DNA from: Chitinophaga skermanii
GTDB taxonomy: Bacteria; Bacteroidota; Bacteroidia; Chitinophagales; Chitinophagaceae
NCBI RefSeq assembly: GCF_003259335.1
Contig: NZ_QLLL01000002.1
Coordinates: 771,885-835,884, forward strand
DNA: 64,000 bases
Direction of reading: 5' to 3'
A program made the position numbers and the translations under genes. Positions 43,517 through 52,100 of the stretch are shown here, in pieces. How positions within the stretch are numbered: the stretch's first letter is position 1; each line of letters begins with the position of its first letter. Under the pieces are notes generated by a model. It ran no database searches. It worked only from the letters and a program-made list of their open reading frames with translations, and was not told where the DNA came from.

Positions 43517-44965
43517 TTAGAGATTGTTTGGCATACCCGGGTTGGCGTCGGTAATATTACGCGGCAACATGAGGGTGAAGCGATTTGGTTTTAAAGTGTA
43601 AGTAACCGTAGTACCATTTGTATTGTACAATGTATGTGTATACGTTTTACCGGCAAATAGTGGATCTACCGACAATCTTCTCATATCGAACCAACGATAT
43701 CCTTCCATTGCAAATTCACGAATACGTTCTTCGATTACGAAACGAATTAACGCGTTCTGATTATTAGCGATAGCAGAAGGTACTGGAGCATCGGCCAAAG
43801 GCATCCTATTTTTCCTTAATTCGAGCAAATCGGCTTGTGCACCAGCCAGGTCATTCAAGCGTGCTTTACATTCGGCGCGTAGCAGGTAGAGATCGGCTAA
43901 TTGTACACCATAGCGAGCATATTGCATACCGTATTTACGAAGCCTTCCCCCGGCGTTATTGGCATTATCGGGGTTCCTATTGGTATAGAAGCGTAAACGG
44001 AAATCTGAAGCACCGTAGAGTGCTTGCGCTTCGGGTGTGAGTACTAATCCCGAAGGCGATAATGGCACATACGGCCCCGCATTATACACCTTCGACACCA
44101 CCGCTTCGCGGATATCATTCATATTTTGCCCGGGTGATTGCGGCCCGTAGTTATAATCGATCGGCATAAAAGAACCGTTCGTGGCAAAGGTTTCGTTATA
44201 GTTGTAAAAAGAAGTTTGTCCATTAGCAGTAACATGCATGATGGCATCGTTCAACAAAGGCAATGCAGCATTGTAATCACCCATAAACACATACACCTTT
44301 CCTAATAAACCCTCTACTGCTGGGCGCGACATACGCGTAACGATGAGTGGTTTTGCTTGAATAGTACCTAAAGCATCCTTCAAATCTTCGATAATAAAGT
44401 CATACGTTTGTTGTAACGTACCTCTTTGAAAACCTGAACCTGTAATATCAGCAGCTGTAATTATGGGGAAACCAAGATCAGTTTTAGCCGTAGCAGCTGT
44501 ATATGGTTTACAATAGTAATTTACCATATTGAAATAACTCCATGCCCTTGTTGCTTTCGCTTCAGCTTGGATCGATCTTTTTTGTGCTTCCGTTCCTCCT
44601 TGTGCTTGCAATACTTCATTAATAATCTTGTTCCAATTATATAACTGTACATTGTGTACATACAGGGTGTAAGCCTGTTGATCGGGCATTACATATATAG
44701 AATCTTTCCATTCAAATAAACCATCTTTCACAGCGCTTCTATTCGAGAAAAATGTTGCCTCTGCGGCTACTTCATCACCCATTATCATGGGCTCGTGCCA
44801 ACCACCGGTATAATTATAGAAGTAATAACCGGGATCATTCATTAACTTATCATAATCGTCGGTTGTAGTAGCCACTAATTGGCCAAGGGGTACAATTTCC
44901 AACCAGCTTTTTTTACATGCAGCTAGGCTGAAAAGAAGTATGCTAGATAAAAGAATTTTCTTCAT
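43517..44965 (-). CDS. SusD/RagB family outer membrane lipoprotein (system 2)
   Basis: The 482-residue protein has the lipoprotein signal MKKILLSSILLFSLAACKKS (lipid Cys17). SusD TPR segments are visible as ATRAWSYFNMVNYYCKPYTA and PAVEGLLGKVYVFMGDYNAA. The C-terminal signature is LADLYLLRAECKARLNDLAG and RIREFAMEGYRWFDMRRLSV. It is the surface binding partner of the SusC encoded 20 bp upstream. The downstream thioredoxin-like and protease genes suggest a peptide ligand (inference). Confidence 0.93.
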   Translation of the reverse strand: MKKILLSSILLFSLAACKKSWLEIVPLGQLVATTTDDYDKLMNDPGYYFYNYTGGWHEPMIMGDEVAAEATFFSNRSAVKDGLFEWKDSIYVMPDQQAYTLYVHNVQLYNWNKIINEVLQAQGGTEAQKRSIQAEAKATRAWSYFNMVNYYCKPYTAATAKTDLGFPIITAADITGSGFQRGTLQQTYDFIIEDLKDALGTIQAKPLIVTRMSRPAVEGLLGKVYVFMGDYNAALPLLNDAIMHVTANGQTSFYNYNETFATNGSFMPIDYNYGPQSPGQNMNDIREAVVSKVYNAGPYVPLSPSGLVLTPEAQALYGASDFRLRFYTNRNPDNANNAGGRLRKYGMQYARYGVQLADLYLLRAECKARLNDLAGAQADLLELRKNRMPLADAPVPSAIANNQNALIRFVIEERIREFAMEGYRWFDMRRLSVDPLFAGKTYTHTLYNTNGTTVTYTLKPNRFTLMLPRNITDANPGMPNNL

Positions 44966-44985
44966 TGTTCAAAATTACCGGTTGA

Positions 44986-47900
44986 TTAAAAGTTTACGTT
45001 TACACCCAATGCATAGCCATGCTTTCCTTGTCCAATTCTTAGATCGGGATCTATTTTACCATTTGCCGTCCATATGAGGAAATTAGAAGCTTGGCAGTAA
45101 ATACTGAGTGATTGTAGTTTTAAAAATTGTACTGCTGTAGCCGGTAATGTATAAGAAAGTGTTACATCGCGCAGCTTTAAGTAATCGGCTTTTACAACAT
45201 TCACATCACCCCTAATAAAATAATCTACATCTCTACGCGTATAGGATAGACTTTCGTTGGTAACAAAAGCTGGAATATTGGTGATTTGTTCGTCGCCTGG
45301 CTTCTTCCAGCGATCTAAAAAGTATACGGGGTAATTGGCGTTTTGAAAATTTGGTCGCGATGCTAACACGCCTGTATAAAATGTGTTGGTTGGCATTCGC
45401 ATAACGTTACCGCCGCTAAACACGAAGTTTGTCATTAAGCTCAATCCTTTGTAAGCTACATTACTACTAATGCTACCCGTGTATTTGGGTTGTGTAGTGC
45501 CCATGTATATTACATCGTTTATTTTAGCAACGCTACGTTGTTTTGTGATGGTTGATTTATCGTTCACATAAATTTGAGGATCGCCCATATTGTCTAAGCC
45601 AGCGTATTGGTATGCAAATAATGGCTTCATGGTGTACCCCGCTAAAATGTTACCACCGAGTCGATAACTGGCTGTATTCAGTATGGGATTCATAGCCGTG
45701 AACGACACTAGCTTATTGTTATTGTAGCTAAAGATAAAGGCGGTTGACCATTGTACTTTTTCAGTTTGTATATTCACCGTTCTAAGGCTCAATTCAATAC
45801 CCCTATTGGTCATTTTACCGATATTACCAGTAGCGCTACTTAAACCAGTAAAAGGATTCACCGGAATAGTACCAATCATATCGGTAGTTGTACGGCTGTA
45901 CCAGTTTGCGCTACCACCTATTCTTCCTTTTAACAGTAAGAAATCGGCCCCGATATTTAGGTTGGTGGTGTTTTCCCACGTTAGCTTACCATTTGCAGGG
46001 GAGTTTAGTGTATAGGCATCCCCGGCAATCATACTTCCTTGTGTAGCGCCACTGGTGGAAGCGGAGATGATTTGCAATTTATCCACCGTAGTTGCAGCAC
46101 CTAAATAAGGCGAGTTACCGGTTATACCATAGGTTGCACGTAGCCCCAAATCGTTTAGCCATTTAATTGACTTCATAAATTCTTCGCGGCCCAATTGCCA
46201 CTTGGCACCTACACTCCAAATAGGCTTGTTTTGGGTAGATACATCGTTCCCAAATTGGTTGCTTTGATCACGGCGCCAGCTTGCGTCGACACTATACTTC
46301 TGATCAAAAGTATAACTAGCTAAAGCAAAAGAGGATTTAAAACGAGCAGTAGTACTTTGGATAGAAAGTGGGCTTGAAAACAAGTATCCATAACCGGTTA
46401 CTGTACCTGGTATCCCATTTTGCAAAGCAGCATAATCCAGTACTGCATAGGTGCCCATTTTTTCATTATATCCCAATACTGTTGTGCTGCTCGAATAATT
46501 GTATTGTTCATTAGCTTCTAAGCCAAACTGTACAGCCAAATTATCCTTTCCTTGTCGTGGTTTTGCTTCGTAAATAAGTTGATTACGAACCGTCCAGCTG
46601 CGCTGTTCGTTATTTGCCGTTGTATAAGCACCACCCGTTGTAGGATAATAATATTTGGGAATATCTGCAGTAGTAGGTGCTACTGTTAAACCCACAATTG
46701 ATTTGCGAATATCAATCGTTTTATTATCGGAATAGCTTTTAACAGTGCCTGGGCTTTTTTGATATCCATACGATCCAGCAAAGCTTAACCCTTTCCAGAT
46801 TTTCAAAGAAGCATTTGCTGTGATGTTAATATGCATGAGGTTGGAAGTACCATGTCCATAATTAAATTCATCTAAAGGCACGTAATCCAGGTTGATTTTA
46901 CTACGAGAAGCATAGTCGTTCCGAATAGAATCGGTATAGCCGGTTAGATAGTTCATGGAAAGGTTATTCCCTTCTGCATCACGAAACAATTGGTAGGGTA
47001 AAAAATCGTTGCCGATTGTAATGGCATTTTTGCGGGAGGAAACGGTATTTATGAGTGAAGTATTTAAACTAATTCTTAAACGCTGGCCAATGTTGGCATT
47101 TTGCGAGAAATTGAGTTTATATGAATTATTGGTTTCGCCGGGAATGGCGCTAGTTACGCCTGTGTACCCCAGTGAGCCATAGAATGAATACGCATTATTG
47201 CCGCCGGAAATAGAAGCAGTATGATTTGTTGTATATGCTCCACGCATCCAAAGATCGCGTATTTGTCCTTCGTTGTTAATAGACGCTAGGCTATCGAGAC
47301 TTCTTGTTGCTTGATCGTGGGTAATCTTACCTAAATATTCGTCGTATAATATTTGGTCATGCGGTGCAATGGTTCCCCAAATTCTGCTTGCATATGATTG
47401 AGAAATGGGATCAAATATTTCTTTGGCAGATTGGATATATTCGGCACTATTCATCATGCGTACGGGACCATAATAAGGTTTACCTGCATAATTTATGAAG
47501 CCGCTATAACTTACACTTAACCGTTGGTTTTTATTGCCCGATTTAGTGGTTACCACAATTACACCGTTCGCTGCACGTGCACCCCAAATAGCAGCGGCGG
47601 CGGCGTCTTTCAACACAGTAATATCTTCTATATCATCAGGATTAATGGAAGCGAAATCGGTTACAATAACACCATTCACTACGTATAAAGGGTCTGAAGT
47701 AAGGTTTACAGAACCAATACCCCGGATAACGCTTTTTTGTGTAGATACGCCATTCCCGTTACGGTTAGTAGAAGTTTGCCCACCTTGGATTTGAATACCT
47801 GGCACTAAACCTTCCAAGCGCGTAATAATATCCATGGTGGCTGTTCTTTTCTTTACAACTTCCATATCTGGTTTACCAAAAGCACCCGTGGCCCTTTCTT

Positions 47901-48594
47901 TTGACAGCACTTGGTAACCTGTATTGTAGTTGCCGATTACTACAGCACTTAATTGCTGCACTTTCACTTTAAGTGCCACTGTATTCAAAGCTACGCCGGG
48001 GTTAAAACGCAACTCTTGCGATTCGAAACCAATGGCAGAAAAAACGAGCGTAACCTCTTCGCTTTTACTGGGAATGTTAAAATAGCCCGCCTCGTTTGTT
48101 ATTGCAATCGCTGTAGTTCCTTTTACATTCACGGTTACACCTGGAATAGCCGCTCCTTTTTCGTCGAGCACGCGGCCGGGTAATAGCACACCGGGAGTCG
48201 AAACCGGTGTAACATTTGTGGTGGTGATGGGCTTTTTAGCAATGAAAATATTCTTATTGCTTATTTCCCAAGTAAGTGGTTGGTCGCGAAATATAAGCTC
48301 AAGAAAGCTTCTCAGCCCCATATTTTTCACATCTACCGTAATAGGCTTCGCCATTTTTAATACATCCTTGTTACCGGCAATGTGATAACCGGTTTGCTTT
48401 TTTACGGATGCAAATACTTGTTCAATAGATAAGTTAGCACCTTTTAAGGTAACTGTTTGCGTGATGCTTTGTGCATTCATTTGCAAGCATAGCAAGAGCA
48501 TCCATAAAACTAGTGTTGTTCGTTGCCTGAACTGCTTGGTTGGTAGAGAGAAGCCTCGTCGAAATCGGCTTTTACAAATAGCATTTGTTTGCAT
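44986..48594 (-). CDS. SusC/RagA TonB-linked outer membrane channel with STN domain (system 2)
   Basis: The 1202-residue protein has a signal segment with the hydrophobic stretch TLVLWMLLLCLQMNAQ (about 27-42). An STN domain (about 48-115, ASVKKQTGYHIAGNKDVLKM) is followed by a carboxypeptidase-regulatory-like domain (about 140-215, GRVLDEKGAAIPGVTVNVKG). The plug shows ITVLKDAAAAAIWGARAANG, and the barrel ends GYALGVNVNF. The STN domain implies signalling to the FecR factor encoded upstream. A 162-bp gap with a hairpin at 48666-48693 separates it from fecR, so it may have its own promoter. Confidence 0.94.
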   Translation of the reverse strand: MQTNAICKSRFRRGFSLPTKQFRQRTTLVLWMLLLCLQMNAQSITQTVTLKGANLSIEQVFASVKKQTGYHIAGNKDVLKMAKPITVDVKNMGLRSFLELIFRDQPLTWEISNKNIFIAKKPITTTNVTPVSTPGVLLPGRVLDEKGAAIPGVTVNVKGTTAIAITNEAGYFNIPSKSEEVTLVFSAIGFESQELRFNPGVALNTVALKVKVQQLSAVVIGNYNTGYQVLSKERATGAFGKPDMEVVKKRTATMDIITRLEGLVPGIQIQGGQTSTNRNGNGVSTQKSVIRGIGSVNLTSDPLYVVNGVIVTDFASINPDDIEDITVLKDAAAAAIWGARAANGVIVVTTKSGNKNQRLSVSYSGFINYAGKPYYGPVRMMNSAEYIQSAKEIFDPISQSYASRIWGTIAPHDQILYDEYLGKITHDQATRSLDSLASINNEGQIRDLWMRGAYTTNHTASISGGNNAYSFYGSLGYTGVTSAIPGETNNSYKLNFSQNANIGQRLRISLNTSLINTVSSRKNAITIGNDFLPYQLFRDAEGNNLSMNYLTGYTDSIRNDYASRSKINLDYVPLDEFNYGHGTSNLMHINITANASLKIWKGLSFAGSYGYQKSPGTVKSYSDNKTIDIRKSIVGLTVAPTTADIPKYYYPTTGGAYTTANNEQRSWTVRNQLIYEAKPRQGKDNLAVQFGLEANEQYNYSSSTTVLGYNEKMGTYAVLDYAALQNGIPGTVTGYGYLFSSPLSIQSTTARFKSSFALASYTFDQKYSVDASWRRDQSNQFGNDVSTQNKPIWSVGAKWQLGREEFMKSIKWLNDLGLRATYGITGNSPYLGAATTVDKLQIISASTSGATQGSMIAGDAYTLNSPANGKLTWENTTNLNIGADFLLLKGRIGGSANWYSRTTTDMIGTIPVNPFTGLSSATGNIGKMTNRGIELSLRTVNIQTEKVQWSTAFIFSYNNNKLVSFTAMNPILNTASYRLGGNILAGYTMKPLFAYQYAGLDNMGDPQIYVNDKSTITKQRSVAKINDVIYMGTTQPKYTGSISSNVAYKGLSLMTNFVFSGGNVMRMPTNTFYTGVLASRPNFQNANYPVYFLDRWKKPGDEQITNIPAFVTNESLSYTRRDVDYFIRGDVNVVKADYLKLRDVTLSYTLPATAVQFLKLQSLSIYCQASNFLIWTANGKIDPDLRIGQGKHGYALGVNVNF

Positions 48595-48665
48595 ACATTT
48601 GCAATGATTTGGTTGATTAATATGTAGTCTTAGCGGACCTACGTTTATGTCGTAACCGAATTGAT

Positions 48666-48700
48666 ACCGGGAATGGTTCGAAGCAGTCCCGGTTTTTTTA
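48666..48700 (+). terminator. Hairpin with T run in the fecR-susC gap, oriented against the operon
   Basis: ACCGGGA (48666-48672) pairs with TCCCGGT (48687-48693). The T run follows on the plus strand, so as a classical terminator it would stop antisense, not operon, transcription. On the operon strand it could form a hairpin in the leader of susC. Confidence 0.5.
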
Positions 48701-48756
48701 TGTGGTTACTTGAACAATCTTTATATGTTGGCGATTCAACTGTATGTGTTTATATT

Positions 48757-49923
48757 TTAAAATACTGTCAATTCTTTCCGCTGTGCATCGAGTTTGAATT
48801 TTACCCCTGATTTTTCGAGAAAATGTAATAGTTCTTGCAAGCTTACTTCGCGGCCTAATTCGCCGAAGAATTCAATATTCGGAATACTGTTAGCATATTT
48901 TACATCGATATCATACCACCGGCTTACTTGTTTCATAATTTGTTCGAGTGATTGGTTTTCGAAATTGAAAATGCCGTTTTTCCAAGCCATAATTTGGTGG
49001 ATTTTCTCCTCGCTAACTGTTACTACGTTTAACGAATGGGCTTGTAGGATCGCTTGTTGATTTGGTAATAACAAGGTCGAATTTCCACCTCCTTTCACCC
49101 TTACTTTACCCTCTAAAAGGGTTGTTTGAATAGTTGGTTCATCTTTATAGGCATTGATATTGAAATGTGTTCCCAACACTTCCACTTCACCCAAGGTATT
49201 GGCATTTACTATAAAAGGCATAGTAGCATTCTTAGCCACTTCGAAGTACACTTCACCTGTAACTTTTACCCTTCGCTCTTTTCCTGCAAAAGCAGTAGGA
49301 TAGGTAATAGAACTCGCGGCATTTAACCAAGCTTGTGATCCATCAGGCAATTGCACACGAAATTGCCCTCCTCGTGGCGTTGATAAGGTATTGAAGGCGA
49401 TACTCGAAGCATCTGCTTGTGAATTATATGCTAATTGGCCTCCCTGTTGTTGAATGGTGGTATTGCCTTGTTTTAATTGGCGATTCCCATTACTATCTAA
49501 TTCTATTGTAGAGCCATCGGCCAAAGTGAGCGTGGCTTTGTTAGTTGCAGGGTGAATACCTGTTGTTACTATTGATGGTGAAGTGCTTGTTCTTTCTTGT
49601 AGTAATAGCAGGCTTGGTATCGACAATACGAGAACAATTGCGGCCGCCACTATCCACTTGTATTTCTTCAAGTAAACAACTTTACCTGTTTGTTTCTTAT
49701 GCTGTTGAATTCTTTCAAATACCCGTTCACGAGCGTTTTCGGCCACAAAACCAGCACGCATACCTTCTTGTAGGTGATGTTGTTCAATCACTTCATCGAA
49801 TAATTGCTTATGTAAGGGATCAGCCGCCTGCCATTCGGCAAGTTCTTCTAGCTCAGATTCGCTTATTTCTTCATTTAAAAAGCGGTATACTAATTCAGTG
49901 ATCCTATTTGAAACATCTATCAT
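48757..49923 (-). CDS. FecR-family anti-sigma factor (system 2)
   Basis: The 388-residue protein has a cytoplasmic part (about 1-87, LVYRFLNEEISESELEELAE), one membrane helix (about 90-108, WIVAAAIVLVLSIPSLLLL) and a FecR domain (STPRGGQFRVQLPDGSQAWL, KVTGEVYFEVAKN, VEVLGTHFNINAY). The C-terminal DUF4974-type domain is seen as IFNFENQSLEQIMKQVSRWY. It should restrain the ECF sigma factor encoded 69 bp upstream and receive the signal from the SusC STN domain. The gap to sigma contains the palindrome at 49964-49977. Confidence 0.92.
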   Translation of the reverse strand: MIDVSNRITELVYRFLNEEISESELEELAEWQAADPLHKQLFDEVIEQHHLQEGMRAGFVAENARERVFERIQQHKKQTGKVVYLKKYKWIVAAAIVLVLSIPSLLLLQERTSTSPSIVTTGIHPATNKATLTLADGSTIELDSNGNRQLKQGNTTIQQQGGQLAYNSQADASSIAFNTLSTPRGGQFRVQLPDGSQAWLNAASSITYPTAFAGKERRVKVTGEVYFEVAKNATMPFIVNANTLGEVEVLGTHFNINAYKDEPTIQTTLLEGKVRVKGGGNSTLLLPNQQAILQAHSLNVVTVSEEKIHQIMAWKNGIFNFENQSLEQIMKQVSRWYDIDVKYANSIPNIEFFGELGREVSLQELLHFLEKSGVKFKLDAQRKELTVF

Positions 49924-49963
49924 CCACCTAAAAGTTGTGCGTATATTATATAAACACGAAACA

Positions 49964-49977
49964 TGTACGAGCGTACA
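49964..49977. promoter_or_regulatory. Palindrome between sigma and fecR genes
   Basis: TGTACG-AG-CGTACA is a perfect 6-2-6 palindrome in the 69-bp gap. It could be a regulator site or a short RNA hairpin before fecR. The role is unknown. Confidence 0.35.
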
Positions 49978-49992
49978 AGTCGATTTTAAAAA

Positions 49993-50595
49993 TTATTTTG
50001 AAAAATGCGACATAAAGGTCGACACTAGCCCTGTAAACAGCCACAGTTCTTCATCTTTAAAGGTTTTGCGTAAAACTTTCAAAGCTGTTACTTTTTGGTT
50101 TTTAACGGCTTGTACAGAAATATTTAACTGTTGGGCGATGTCGGCATTGCTCATTTCCTCTACGAAAAACAACTTGAGAATAGTTTGTTGTTGTTTCGGC
50201 ATTTTTTCTATTTCTTGGATTATACGGGTGTGGAGGTTGGCGTAGAGGTGAGCTGTTGAGAATTGGTAATCGATCGCTTCGTCACTTAAATAAAGCAGTT
50301 CTTGTTGCCGTTCGGAAGCATTTTTATCTTGCCGGATGTGGTTTAGGCAAGCATTGCGTAGCGTAATCCGTAGCCATTGATGGAGTTGCCCAAGGCTTTG
50401 GAACTCGTTTTTAGTTTGCCAGAGCTTTATAAATGTTTCTGCTATAATATCTTCTGCCGTGGTACTTTCTACGAAACGCAAAGCAAAGACCATCAAACCC
50501 TTATAAAACCGTTGATAAATCACGGAAAAGGCTTGCTCATCTCCTGCTGCAAAAGATTGCAAAAGTGCTGATTCTTCCTGTAAATTATTATGCAT
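49993..50595 (-). CDS. ECF RNA polymerase sigma-70 factor (system 2)
   Basis: The 200-residue protein shows region 2 as FSVIYQRFYKGLMVFALRFV and AEDIIAETFIKLWQTKNEFQ. Region 4 is MPKQQQTILKLFFVEEMSNA and IAQQLNISVQAVKNQKVTAL. It heads a co-directional unit with fecR, susC, susD, two thioredoxin-fold genes and a subtilisin gene. It is the likely activator of that unit when the SusC signals ligand. The start is the first ATG, 57 bp after the window's neutral AT-rich divergent gap begins. Confidence 0.93.
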   Translation of the reverse strand: MHNNLQEESALLQSFAAGDEQAFSVIYQRFYKGLMVFALRFVESTTAEDIIAETFIKLWQTKNEFQSLGQLHQWLRITLRNACLNHIRQDKNASERQQELLYLSDEAIDYQFSTAHLYANLHTRIIQEIEKMPKQQQTILKLFFVEEMSNADIAQQLNISVQAVKNQKVTALKVLRKTFKDEELWLFTGLVSTFMSHFSK

Positions 50596-50747
50596 TTCTT
50601 AGTTCACTGACTCCCGATACTTGGCATTCGGCGTGATGGGGTAAAGATATAAAAATGTTTTATAAAAGTTATTGGGGTAAGATTTGGCAGAAATTTCAAC
50701 TAAACTATCCGAAGGATTGTTTCCTACTACATTATCAACTTCATTCA

Positions 50748-51338
50748 ATGCATACACTCAACAATCGTTCAGTCCAAGATACCCTACAGCGCTTGCACCA
50801 GCTTTTCCGTGAGCAATTTGAAAAGCGTAGCAAAGAGTCATCTACAAATTTAGATGCGTATACGTCGGTGAGTGAAGATGAAGGCAAACTCTTGTACTTT
50901 TTGGCTGATTATGCGCAAGCCCAAAATATTGTAGAGTTTGGAGGATCATTTGGGATTTCTACAATTTATTTAGCGGCGGCGGCACAGAATAATGGAGGTA
51001 TGGTAACTACTACCGAGATGGAGCCTAATAAAGTAGCTGCAGCGCAAGGCAACCTAATGGATGCCGGTTTATTAGAGTATGTTAATATCCTAATGGGCGA
51101 TGCGTTGAATACGCTCCATTCCGCAAAAAGTCCTATTGACTTCGTTTTCCTCGATGGAGCCAAGGAACTTTATATGCCTGTATTTAATATCCTACGTAAG
51201 AAACTCTCCCATCGAGCTGTTATCACGGCCTATAATGCAGATGCTGAATTCTCTGGCTATTTCATGAATGCGAAAGACAATTTCACCGCTGTAAAGCTTA
51301 TGGAAGGAAGGTTGCTGGTAGCATATTATTATGAATAA
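50748..51338 (+). CDS. SAM-dependent O-methyltransferase-like protein
   Basis: The protein has 196 residues from the ATG at 50748. The frame is open to 50655, but the first 31 residues look like promoter-region translation. The SAM-binding region is IVEFGGSFGISTIYLAAAAQ (motif I), followed by TTTEMEPNKVAAAQGNLMDA and ILMGDALNTL. The IDFVFLDGAKELY segment resembles motif of cation-dependent catechol-type methyltransferases. It is cytosolic and unlinked to neighbours. The substrate is unknown. Confidence 0.8.
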   Translation: MHTLNNRSVQDTLQRLHQLFREQFEKRSKESSTNLDAYTSVSEDEGKLLYFLADYAQAQNIVEFGGSFGISTIYLAAAAQNNGGMVTTTEMEPNKVAAAQGNLMDAGLLEYVNILMGDALNTLHSAKSPIDFVFLDGAKELYMPVFNILRKKLSHRAVITAYNADAEFSGYFMNAKDNFTAVKLMEGRLLVAYYYE

Positions 51339-51424
51339 TTTGAGCCCATTTTCAAACTAGCTCCACAATTTCTTTCTCCATACCATTATGTCGCGTAAAT
51401 AATTATGATGGGTTGTAAAAACAA

Positions 51425-51449
51425 AAAACCTGCGCATTGCGCAGGTTTT
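51425..51449. terminator. Bidirectional terminator after the methyltransferase gene
   Basis: AAAACCTGCGC (51425-51435) pairs perfectly with GCGCAGGTTTT (51439-51449) around a 3-nt loop. Confidence 0.85.
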
Positions 51450-51533
51450 GTTCCTAATTGCATGCCTACTCTCGAAGCATTCTACTGTGATTTATTGTTT
51501 ATTCTTCTACGGTATAAACACTTATTAAAAGTA

Positions 51534-51587
51534 AATCGCTAACAAGCCTCCCGCAACATTACTACGACACACTCCTTGTTAGCGATT
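51534..51587. other. 13-bp perfect inverted repeat with a 28-nt loop
   Basis: AATCGCTAACAAG (51534-51546) pairs with CTTGTTAGCGATT (51575-51587). It lies 13 bp past the stop of the DUF779 gene. No T run of terminator length follows on either strand. Confidence 0.7.
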
Positions 51588-51600
51588 CGTACTATCCAAC

Positions 51601-51981
51601 TTACTCGTTTCTCTGCACGGGTTCCAAATTCTTCAGTTCATCTTCTGTAAAAAGCCGGTAATGCACTTTAAATGTTTTGCCTAAAGGCGTTTCCAATGAA
51701 AAGCCGCCGGGTCCGAAGCCCTCCAGTACATCCAACGTAAAATGCGAATATTGCCAATACTCGAACAAATCCCTATCCACCCAAAACTCGAAACCACGGA
51801 TGGTGCCTATGCAAGCATCGTTTGTTCTTGGAAAGAACCCGCCTTTTTCGAAGCATTGGGGCTGTGTACCTTCACAACAACCACCGGCTTGGTAAAACAT
51901 TAAATCACCGTGCTCCGTCAATAGCTGGTCGATTACCGCTAACGCAGCTTCTGTGGCATCCAATCTTTTTACAGCTATCAT
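51601..51981 (-). CDS. DUF779 protein linked to the aldehyde dehydrogenase
   Basis: The protein has 126 residues from the ATG at 51981; 51990 adds three residues. It holds the family pattern LMFYQAGGCCEGTQPQCFEK, FFPRTNDACIGTIRGFEFWV and FEYWQYSHFTLDVLEGFGPG. The conserved cysteines (GGCCEG, Q-QC) may bind metal. The family is commonly encoded beside AldB/ExaC-type acetaldehyde dehydrogenases, as here, 119 bp downstream of one on the same strand. The biochemical role is not established to my knowledge. Confidence 0.85.
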   Translation of the reverse strand: MIAVKRLDATEAALAVIDQLLTEHGDLMFYQAGGCCEGTQPQCFEKGGFFPRTNDACIGTIRGFEFWVDRDLFEYWQYSHFTLDVLEGFGPGGFSLETPLGKTFKVHYRLFTEDELKNLEPVQRNE

Positions 51982-52100
51982 TATTATCAATTAATACCTT
52001 CTATAAAACTATCCTTTCTTATAAGTAAAAAACCGCAAAATTCCAGGATACCTGCATTATCAATACATCATCTGTGGGTTTGCGGTTAATACGTTTACAA

